5,977 bases of DNA from the NCBI GenBank assembly GCA_016550395.1, contig JABXGY010000335.1:1-5977 (forward strand), read 5' to 3'. Numbering within the stretch: position 1 is the stretch's first letter; the number at the start of each line of letters is the position of its first letter. Source of the stretch: an archaeon (GTDB taxonomy: Archaea; Asgardarchaeota; Hermodarchaeia; Hermodarchaeales; Hermodarchaeaceae). Below are positions 1 through 5,268 of the stretch, piece after piece. The notes beneath the pieces were generated by a model that saw nothing but the letters and a program-made list of their open reading frames with translations, had not been told where the DNA came from and searched no databases. Both the position numbers and the translations under genes were made by a program.

Positions 1-211
1 CTAGCGTTACGACGTACTCTGTTTCGGTTTCTTCGACTTCTCCAAGGGCTTCAAGGCAACATGCATCGCCATCCCAGAGTGAACGCATTCGTAACCTGAT
101 ATCTCCACTGGGAGCAAACAATTCATCGAATCGGCGTTGAAGTTCCTTCACTGACTTATCAAGACGTTGAAGAACATCCTTCTTCTCGTCTTCTCGTGTC
201 ACTTTAGGCAT
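1..211 (-). CDS. Putative Hsp20/alpha-crystallin-type small heat-shock protein, N-terminal part (runs off the left edge)
   Basis: This reading frame starts at ATG 211-209 and stays open to the window edge (70 codons), so the C-terminus is missing. The start is well supported: a GGAGGT SD lies 8 bases upstream, directly after the PAC2 gene stop. The protein begins MPKVTREDEKKD. A charged, heptad-like helical stretch (about residues 5-32, with LQRLDKSVKELQRRFDELF) could form a coiled coil. After a Trp (residue 46) comes LEALGEVEETETEYVVTL at the visible end. The E-V-x-E-T-x-x-E-Y-V-V-T pattern resembles the first beta strands of an alpha-crystallin domain, which usually continue into a D-L-P-G motif; that part lies outside the window. 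If correct, it would be an ATP-independent cytosolic holdase for unfolded proteins, which suits its place behind a proteasome-related gene. The identification is an inference from a short segment; the gene itself is secure. Confidence 0.62.
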   Translation of the reverse strand, partial: MPKVTREDEKKDVLQRLDKSVKELQRRFDELFAPSGDIRLRMRSLWDGDACCLEALGEVEETETEYVVTL

Positions 212-225
212 CTCGTGTTACCTCC
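212..225 (-). promoter_or_regulatory. Strong Shine-Dalgarno spacer between the PAC2 gene and the Hsp20-like gene
   Basis: On the minus strand the 14 bases between the TGA stop (228-226) and the next ATG (211) read GGAGGTAACACGAG. GGAGGT is a full match to the anti-SD and sits 8 bases before the ATG. It fixes the start of the downstream gene and indicates that the two genes share one transcript. The other starts in this window have weaker or no SD, so this downstream gene appears to depend on internal SD-driven initiation. Confidence 0.8.
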
Positions 226-1023
226 TCATGAGTAAAAGGCAGGAATCTGAAACTCCTGCTCTTTACTACTTGTCTGCATTGTTGTCGTTGTTTGGTTCAT
301 TAAGTCACGGACTCGGACACGAACCTCCTCGGCACCTTCAATCAGTTTATCAGTGGGAATGACAATCCCAGTTAGAGTAGCTAAGGTTTTGAGCGTTTCA
401 GCTGCAGCTCCTGGATCAGGGATGTTCAGAAATGATTGAGCCATCACGTAGGTCACAGGAATTTTTTGTCGCTGTGCTTCCAGAAGGATAATCGCATATG
501 CTCCAGCTACAATGCCTTCATCGAGGAACTTAATTTTGTGGTCACTGACTCGGTCATATTCTGTTTCTGTGGTGGCAACTGCAAACACATCTGGCGTTTC
601 AATCTGTGTGCGAAGCGCTGGTGGAAGTGCCGAACCTCCGAGAGCTGTTATCGACTTAGGCTCTAATTCCTGTATGTAACGCAAAATTGCGGTTGATACC
701 GGTCGCATAGCCTCGGCAGGAAGGGGTATTTCTGATACAATAAGCAAAAGTTCGTCATTTGCATACAACTGAATCGGTGGTCTGGCTTTTCGATTATGGA
801 TTACAGCAATTGGGGGCATTACTTCAGTATCTATATAGCCTATTAACCGTAAATTCAGTGCCTGTACTAGGTGCATTCCAGCAATGGTTCCGACTAATCC
901 GGCATCGGGTAAGGCGATAACGGCGTGTTTTTTGCCCTTAGGTTGCTCGACTAACTCAACAATCTCGAAAAGAGTTTCCTGAACCACCATAATGTCTTGG
1001 TCCTCCATGGCGTCACATTGCAA
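226..1023 (-). CDS. PAC2-family protein (proteasome assembly chaperone/activator-like) with C-terminal HbYX motif
   Basis: 265 residues, about the usual length for archaeal PAC2 (COG2047-like) proteins. Family landmarks are visible: the ALPDAGLVGTIAG strand-loop-helix (residues 37-49), a hydrophobic strand ELLLIVSEIPL (91-101), ELEPKSITALGG (119-130) and the late IPDPGAAAETL segment (201-211). The family is related to eukaryotic proteasome assembly chaperones and to archaeal PbaA/PbaB, which bind the 20S proteasome. After the core there is a Thr/Ser/Gln-rich, probably disordered tail (about 243-260), and the last three residues are Phe-Tyr-Ser. This fits the hydrophobic-Tyr-X motif that inserts into alpha-ring pockets of the 20S core. 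A role in proteasome assembly or ATP-independent gating in the cytoplasm is therefore likely but inferred. Start: the first ATG (1023) has no SD; an ATG at 990 (MVVQETLF) has GGAGGA 10 bases upstream (1006-1001) and is a good alternative. It is the first gene of an operon with the Hsp20-like gene. Confidence 0.88.
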   Translation of the reverse strand: MQCDAMEDQDIMVVQETLFEIVELVEQPKGKKHAVIALPDAGLVGTIAGMHLVQALNLRLIGYIDTEVMPPIAVIHNRKARPPIQLYANDELLLIVSEIPLPAEAMRPVSTAILRYIQELEPKSITALGGSALPPALRTQIETPDVFAVATTETEYDRVSDHKIKFLDEGIVAGAYAIILLEAQRQKIPVTYVMAQSFLNIPDPGAAAETLKTLATLTGIVIPTDKLIEGAEEVRVRVRDLMNQTTTTMQTSSKEQEFQIPAFYS

Positions 1024-1070
1024 GCCGGAGAGTAAAAAAAGTTACGGGCTTATTAGAATCTGAAAATAAT
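1024..1070. promoter_or_regulatory. Divergent promoter region between the PAC2 gene and the DUF6504-like gene
   Basis: These 47 bases must carry promoters for both directions. On the minus strand CTAATAAG (1056-1049) lies about 26-33 bases before the ATG at 1023, the right distance for a TATA box of a leaderless or very short-leader transcript. On the plus strand an A-run (1034-1040) lies about 31-37 bases before ATG 1071. No SD precedes ATG 1071 (the sequence is ctgaaaataatATG), so leaderless translation is plausible. The TATA calls are weak; the region's role is inferred mainly from the gene arrangement. Confidence 0.4.
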
Positions 1071-1349
1071 ATGGCGAGTCAAGGCAAGTTCATTGGGGAA
1101 CGCATCACTGTCGACGTCATCGACCTTGAAACACCAACCAGTTTCACGTGGCGGACTAAACAATATAAAATCGTAAAAATCGAAGCTAGTAACCGCCGTC
1201 TTGACTTACGAAGCACATGGTATCGTCGTAAACATCGAGACTATTTCATTGTTCAAGTTGAATCCGGTGAGCGCTTTGAACTTTATCGACATCGGGTACC
1301 TGGGAAGCCTTACTGGGTATTAACCCGCCAGCTTTCAGGTTCTCCTTAG
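1071..1349 (+). CDS. Small DUF6504-like protein
   Basis: 92 residues, basic and rich in beta-forming segments, with no membrane segment or signal peptide. It begins MASQGKFIGERITV. The pattern resembles the uncharacterised DUF6504 family: an F-I-G-E start (7-10), a central strand with W-x-x-x-x-Y-x-I-V (27-35), a conserved R-D-Y-F (56-59) followed by G-E-R-F-E-L-Y (66-72), and a closing W-V-L-T-R-Q-L (82-88). In members of this family the same order, from F-I-G-E to R-D-Y-F and a terminal aromatic strand, makes up nearly the whole protein, so this copy appears full length. The function is unknown; the many Arg/Lys residues would permit nucleic-acid binding, but that is speculation. It is a single gene, divergent from the PAC2 gene and convergent with the methyltransferase gene, 12 bases stop to stop. 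ATG 1071 has no SD. Confidence 0.72.
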   Translation: MASQGKFIGERITVDVIDLETPTSFTWRTKQYKIVKIEASNRRLDLRSTWYRRKHRDYFIVQVESGERFELYRHRVPGKPYWVLTRQLSGSP

Positions 1350-1361
1350 AATCCGCATTGA

Positions 1362-2030
1362 CTATTTTTCCTGTCGGTGAAAAATGAGAATAGTATGGGT
1401 AGGTGTCCAGGGAATCATCTCTGAATAAGTAAATCCCAATGGTTCTAAGCGAGTAGTAAACCATTCAAGATTTCGGATAGGGGTAGGACGGAGGGGTTGT
1501 GGTTCAAATCGAAATGCAATTCGACCCTTTGCTTTGAGAACCCGCTGAATTTCTTTGAATACCATCTTAGGGCGTTTCAAGCCATTCAATAAGCCTGTTA
1601 CACAGGTTACTAAGGAGAATGCATTATCAGTGAAAGGAAGGGGTTCTTGTACGTCTCGGCAAAGAAACTCAATACGTTTTGCAGTTCCTTCTAATCGTGA
1701 TTGGCGACGAGCTTCCTGAATCATCTCTTCTGACCAATCAATCCCAACAACTCGTCCCTGAAATTCACGATGCCTCGCGACAAGCCGTGGCAAGTGGCCT
1801 GTTTGAGTACCTAAATCCAAGAGTTCCTCAGTTGAGGTAATTTTGAGCCGTTTAATGAGATGCTCCCATAATTGCCAGTCATCACGAACTTCAAATGCTA
1901 TTGATCGGCGGTCATATCCCCATCGAATTAAACGTTTTCCAAAATATCTGCCCTCAGTTATTATAATAAAAATTAGAAGACCGAGAATGATTCCGATGGC
2001 TAAAAGGAGCAATAAGAGGAGCCAAATCAT
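1362..2030 (-). CDS. Membrane-anchored class I SAM-dependent methyltransferase
   Basis: 222 residues. Residues 3-24 are almost only Leu, Ile, Gly and Phe and form one transmembrane helix; Arg/Lys at 28, 32, 33, 36, 41 and 42 follow it, so the catalytic domain should face the cytoplasm. The Rossmann-fold methyltransferase part has motif I ELLDLGTQTGHLPRLVA (69-85), motif II VVGIDWSEEMI (94-104) with Asp98 for the SAM ribose, CRDVQEPLPFTDNAFSLVTC (124-143) covering motifs III-IV, and a VLKAKGRIAFRFEP-type strand after it. This is the Methyltransf_11 pattern. Odd point: the middle glycine of D-x-G-x-G-x-G is Gln76. The substrate is unknown; the anchor suggests a lipid, quinone or membrane-protein target (inference). 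The next in-frame Met is residue 103, so the start at 2030 is well supported. There is no SD; an A/T-rich ATTAAG (2062-2057) about 30 bases upstream suggests leaderless transcription. Confidence 0.85.
   Translation of the reverse strand: MIWLLLLLLLAIGIILGLLIFIIITEGRYFGKRLIRWGYDRRSIAFEVRDDWQLWEHLIKRLKITSTEELLDLGTQTGHLPRLVARHREFQGRVVGIDWSEEMIQEARRQSRLEGTAKRIEFLCRDVQEPLPFTDNAFSLVTCVTGLLNGLKRPKMVFKEIQRVLKAKGRIAFRFEPQPLRPTPIRNLEWFTTRLEPLGFTYSEMIPWTPTHTILIFHRQEK
1365..1384. terminator. Possible bidirectional terminator in the convergent 3' ends
   Basis: TTTTTC (1365-1370) and GAAAAA (1379-1384) form a 6-bp inverted repeat around an 8-base loop. It gives a T-tract on both strands, 16 bases after the stop of the plus-strand DUF6504-like gene and inside the last codons of the minus-strand methyltransferase gene. 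Archaeal terminators are often simple T-tracts, so this could end plus-strand transcription. The stem is short and A/T-rich, so the evidence is weak. Confidence 0.3.
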
Positions 2031-2115
2031 CCTATATGCGTAACAAAAGTTGGAAACTTAATTGCTTTTAGGATGAAGCATCAATAGTATTAGAATTCAA
2101 AAGGATGGATTTGAA
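2031..2115. promoter_or_regulatory. Divergent promoter region of the methyltransferase gene and the acylase operon
   Basis: 85 bases between two divergent genes. For the plus-strand acylase gene, CTTTTAG (2065-2071) or AGTATTAG (2086-2093) are TATA-like; AAAGGA (2100-2104 with the preceding A) lies about 11 bases before ATG 2116 and is a weak SD. An ATG at 2105 is out of frame and closes after 8 codons. For the minus-strand methyltransferase, ATTAAG (2062-2057) is about 27-32 bases from the ATG. None of these boxes is a strong consensus match; the assignment rests on position. Confidence 0.35.
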
Positions 2116-4668
2116 ATGTCATCCAATGTAAAGAAAGTAGGAAAACTCGCAATCGCTATCGCACTTGTTGTCAGCATGACAGTTGTACTTTCAGTTCCTC
2201 TCGATATTATCCCACCACTTGGTGGACTTATCGACCCATTTAGTGGTATCTGGACCGTTTATCAGGACGCGGATCATCCCCCTCACGCCACAGTGTTTGC
2301 ACCGGGTCAGCTATCTGCACCAGTGACCGTTGTGCGCGATTCCTGGGGTGTCCCCCATATTTATGCCGCAAATGACAGAGATCTTTACTTTACCTTTGGT
2401 TTTATCCATGCCCAGGATCGTCTTTGGCAGATGGATATGAAACGCCGACAAGCTCGTGGGATGTTATCTGAAATCCTCGGTTCTAGCTATGTTAGTACCG
2501 ATATATACCTTCGAAGCCTTGGCATGGAACGTGCTGCTCAACAATCGATAGATGCCATGTATAGCCTAACAGACACCTACAATGTAACCCTTCGGCAGAA
2601 TCTCGAAGCTTACGTTCATGGTGTCAACTGGTATATCGGGCAGGCAGGTGCAAATCTTCCCATTGAGTTCAAACTTCTGAATTATCAGCCTAAACCATGG
2701 ACGCTGTTAGATTCCATCTCTATTGGGCGTATAATGGACTTTTCGCTATCGTGGAGTAATGACGATCTCAAATTTGCCAATACCATTACTCAGCTTGGTA
2801 ACGATTCAGCCTGGGAACTGTTCCCACTCAACTCTCCGCTCCAGATTCCGGTTGTCCCTGAATATGGAGAAACTTACATTCCACCACCTGATCTCCCTGA
2901 CATAGCAATTCCTGAATCATTACAGATTACAATTGATGACGTCTTGTCAAGCGTTGACAATCTTCCTGACCCAGAAGGAGTCTTAACTCGATGGAAAGAT
3001 GACATCGTAGGCTCAAACAACTGGGCGGTTAATGGCACAAAATCTGATACCGGGAAACCCATTCTGTGCAATGATATGCATCTTTCCCGCGACGTGCCTT
3101 CCATTTGGTATCAGGTTCACTTGGTTTCAGCTGATACTCATCGAAACATCTATGGGTTCTCTCTGGCTGGGGTTCCTCTACTAGCTACAGGCCATACTGA
3201 GTATGTAGCTTGGGGCTTTACCAACACAGCCGCGGATGTCATCGACTGGTACTACTACAAAGTGAATCCGGCTAATCCTAACCAGTATATGTATAATGAA
3301 ACCTGGTTGGACTTCGAGGTAGAAACCACCTATATTGCTGTCAAGGATGGTTCAGTCATTCCTCACACTATTCGACGTACCATTCATGGACCAGTATTGT
3401 CTGATGTTGGAGTCACCTATCATGACTATGCCCTAGCTCAACGTTGGACTGGCGCTGAACCAAGCTACGAAATGATTGCTCTAGATAAAATGGCCATGGC
3501 AACCAATTATAACGAGTTTATTGAAGGACAGCGATTCTGGTGGACCATTTCCCAAAACATTGTCTACGCCGATGTACACGGAACCATTGCTATTCGACCA
3601 ACTGGACATTGGCCTATCCGAGACGGTAATGGGTTGGGACGGCTACCTCATAACGGATCTGCGGGAGACGGTGAGTGGATTGACTTCATCGATTTCGAAG
3701 ACCTTCCTCTTTCCCTAAACCCATCACGCGGATATGTAGTGAGTGCAAACCAGCTTTGTGCTCAACAAGGTCCCGGAGCTTATCCCTACTATATCCACGC
3801 TGGCTATGCACCTGGATACCGGGCACGTAGAATTAACTATCTACTCGCCAATGATGACAATATCACTGTAGAGGACATGAAACGATTTCAACTGGATGTG
3901 CTTGATACATCTGCTGAAGCTTTTGTTCCCTATATTATCTGGGCATTTGACAACGCCTCTACCTCTATCACTAGCGATCCCATGCTTTCTGCTGCCATTG
4001 ATGAATTGCGGACCTGGAATTATACAATGCTGCAAGAATGGGTTGCTCCTACCATTTATCGGGCGTGGTTTGACTTTTTCTGGGAACAGGTTTTCGCTGA
4101 CGAGTACCCCGATGATCCAACCATTCGTGGGAGTATGCTTTGGCCCTCTCCTATAGTTCTTGAGAATCTAACGCGATTCAATCCGACTTCACCGTGGTTT
4201 AATGATACGAGCACAGGAACCACAGAAACCCGTGACGACATCATTATCAGAGCCTTTTCTGATGCCATGACTGCACTTGAAGACGAAATTGGTCCTAATA
4301 TCAACCAGTGGACTTGGGACAAATTCCATTTCATCGTATACACACATCAAGTTGGTGATGCCTTAGGGCATGGACCTTTCCCAGCAGACGGAAGCGGTGT
4401 AACGGTGAATCCCTCGCGAGTGAACATGTGGGCACGCGAAAATGGTGCCTCTCAAGGAGGACCCAGTGAACGTTTAGTCGTTGATTTCAATGATCCCGAA
4501 CATGCCCATAGCGTCATTCCGGGTGGTCAAAGTGGGAATCCTCTCTCCCAGCATTACAGCGATCAACTCTTCCAGCTATTCCTTGTGGGCGGTTATCACA
4601 TTGATTACCTCTACTTTGACATCAATGATCTGACAGATCGGGAAAGCATTCTAGTTCTCATGGGGTGA
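2116..4668 (+). CDS. Penicillin acylase-family Ntn hydrolase (peptidase S45), exported or membrane-anchored
   Basis: 850 residues, normal family length. Lys-rich start plus a hydrophobic stretch (11-27), without a lipobox Cys, gives a signal peptide or N-terminal anchor. The alpha-chain region carries VVRDSWGVPHIYA (72-84) and GFIHAQDRLWQM (95-106). Autocleavage should occur between Gly299 and Ser300 in GSNNWAV, making Ser300 the catalytic N-terminal nucleophile (beta-1) of a 551-residue beta chain. His322 in NDMHL is beta-23, as in cephalosporin acylase and PvdQ-type AHL acylases; penicillin G acylase has Gln there. WGFTNT (366-371), THGPV-like IHGPV, SANQ with oxyanion-hole Asn545 (beta-246), YRARRI (568-573) and GGQSGNPLSQHY (803-814) complete the pattern. 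All key residues are present, so it should be active in cleaving an amide outside the cell. Candidate substrates are N-acyl amino acids, acyl-homoserine lactones or peptides; the sequence does not decide. First gene of an operon with the next gene. Confidence 0.93.
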   Translation: MSSNVKKVGKLAIAIALVVSMTVVLSVPLDIIPPLGGLIDPFSGIWTVYQDADHPPHATVFAPGQLSAPVTVVRDSWGVPHIYAANDRDLYFTFGFIHAQDRLWQMDMKRRQARGMLSEILGSSYVSTDIYLRSLGMERAAQQSIDAMYSLTDTYNVTLRQNLEAYVHGVNWYIGQAGANLPIEFKLLNYQPKPWTLLDSISIGRIMDFSLSWSNDDLKFANTITQLGNDSAWELFPLNSPLQIPVVPEYGETYIPPPDLPDIAIPESLQITIDDVLSSVDNLPDPEGVLTRWKDDIVGSNNWAVNGTKSDTGKPILCNDMHLSRDVPSIWYQVHLVSADTHRNIYGFSLAGVPLLATGHTEYVAWGFTNTAADVIDWYYYKVNPANPNQYMYNETWLDFEVETTYIAVKDGSVIPHTIRRTIHGPVLSDVGVTYHDYALAQRWTGAEPSYEMIALDKMAMATNYNEFIEGQRFWWTISQNIVYADVHGTIAIRPTGHWPIRDGNGLGRLPHNGSAGDGEWIDFIDFEDLPLSLNPSRGYVVSANQLCAQQGPGAYPYYIHAGYAPGYRARRINYLLANDDNITVEDMKRFQLDVLDTSAEAFVPYIIWAFDNASTSITSDPMLSAAIDELRTWNYTMLQEWVAPTIYRAWFDFFWEQVFADEYPDDPTIRGSMLWPSPIVLENLTRFNPTSPWFNDTSTGTTETRDDIIIRAFSDAMTALEDEIGPNINQWTWDKFHFIVYTHQVGDALGHGPFPADGSGVTVNPSRVNMWARENGASQGGPSERLVVDFNDPEHAHSVIPGGQSGNPLSQHYSDQLFQLFLVGGYHIDYLYFDINDLTDRESILVLMG

Positions 4669-4669
4669 T
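4662..4669 (+). promoter_or_regulatory. Shine-Dalgarno embedded in the acylase stop region
   Basis: GGGGTGAT spans the last codon and TGA stop (4666-4668) of the acylase gene and matches the GGTGAT part of the extended SD. It ends 5 bases before ATG 4675 of the next gene. The geometry fits translational coupling: a ribosome ending on the acylase message would be placed at the next start. Confidence 0.65.
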
Positions 4670-4674
4670 ACTAA

Positions 4675-5091
4675 ATGTCAACAATAAATCGGATTTTTGA
4701 AACCTTTAAACAGTATAATCTAGTGAAAACCTTTCTACTAACGCTGATCCTTACAGTGGTCTTCCTCTATCTCTTAAGCTGGCCTGGTTGTCTACTGGCC
4801 GCCACTATTGGCGGGTTCTTCACCCTACGCTACTCTCGAGCAGCAATCATGGGATTTCTAGCAGGTTTATCGGCCTGGGGAATTCTCGTTGGAATTCATG
4901 CTGCTTTTGGCGGAATTGCCGTTCTCGAACTCTTCGGTGCCATTGCAGGTTTAACTGGAATGGGCGAAATACTCGCTGTAATCATCGTACTTATCGGTGG
5001 TCTTCTTGGACTATCTGGGAGCCTTCTAGGGAACGCCATATTCGCTCTCATTGAACCCTATGTATCAAAGAGCGGTGAAACTACAAAATAA
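4675..5091 (+). CDS. Small multi-pass membrane protein of unknown function
   Basis: 138 residues, not recognised as a named family. A short amphipathic N-terminus (1-16) is followed by four or five hydrophobic segments at about 17-35, 37-51, 56-78, 79-96 and 97-125, then a polar tail ending KSGETTK. The helices are rich in Gly and Ala (IGGFF, FLAGLSAWG, IGGLLGLSGSLLG), which suggests close helix packing, and it has no obvious catalytic or metal-binding residues; a lone Cys39 sits in WPGC. The gene begins 6 bases after the acylase stop, with an SD in the overlap, so the two are almost certainly co-transcribed. A role in anchoring, exporting or transporting the substrate or product of the acylase is possible, but nothing in the sequence itself shows this. 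It could also be an unrelated membrane protein that happens to share the transcript. Confidence 0.82.
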   Translation: MSTINRIFETFKQYNLVKTFLLTLILTVVFLYLLSWPGCLLAATIGGFFTLRYSRAAIMGFLAGLSAWGILVGIHAAFGGIAVLELFGAIAGLTGMGEILAVIIVLIGGLLGLSGSLLGNAIFALIEPYVSKSGETTK

Positions 5092-5268
5092 TCCTCTCTT
5101 AAATCATTAGAAAATGAGATCGTATCTACTAAAGCAGTGGTGTTCATGATTTCCCACGTAGGAGTCCATATTGACCATTCAATCTCTTAATTCGTAGTAT
5201 CCCCCAAAGGCTTAAAATGCTCTTTTGTATTGATGGCGCAAGAAACGAGTATACGGGGACCCTTCTAG
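5092..5268 (+). promoter_or_regulatory. Intergenic region with BRE/TATA-like promoter for topoisomerase IB
   Basis: CCAAAGGCTTAAAAT (5204-5218) resembles an archaeal BRE followed by a TATA box (CTTAAAAT, 5211-5218). It predicts a transcription start near 5240 and a leader of about 28 bases before ATG 5269. Only GGGG (5255-5258), 10 bases upstream of the ATG, can serve as a weak SD. In the left part, TCATT (5104-5108) and AATGA (5113-5117) form a 5-bp hairpin 12 bases after the stop of the membrane-protein gene; with no T-tract it is a poor terminator candidate. I see no tRNA-like or riboswitch-like fold and no convincing small gene in the remainder. Confidence 0.45.

Noticed and set aside
220..229. 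ATGA overlap at the end of the PAC2 gene suggesting an overlapping downstream start at 229
   Set aside because: The frame from ATG 229 reads M-R-R and stops at once (TAA); the real downstream start is ATG 211, served by the GGAGGT in this same stretch.
436..666. Plus-strand open frame opposite the PAC2 gene
   Set aside because: Cys/Trp-rich, low-quality protein with no family features and no SD; it is the antisense shadow of a well-supported gene.
1246..1464. Minus-strand open frame across the convergent 3' ends of the DUF6504-like and methyltransferase genes
   Set aside because: It lies over both supported genes in another frame and shows no recognisable motif or start signal.
2100..2131. 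ATG at 2105 as an alternative start for the acylase
   Set aside because: It is out of frame with the acylase and closes after 8 codons; the Lys-rich signal peptide follows ATG 2116.
4788..5054. Second plus-strand frame inside the membrane-protein gene
   Set aside because: Ser/Arg/Trp/Cys-rich translation typical of a shifted hydrophobic gene; the frame at 4675-5091 has an SD and clear transmembrane helices.
5146..5190. 14-codon frame (MISHVGVHIDHSIS) in the intergenic region
   Set aside because: Too short, no SD, no conservation that can be judged; expected by chance.
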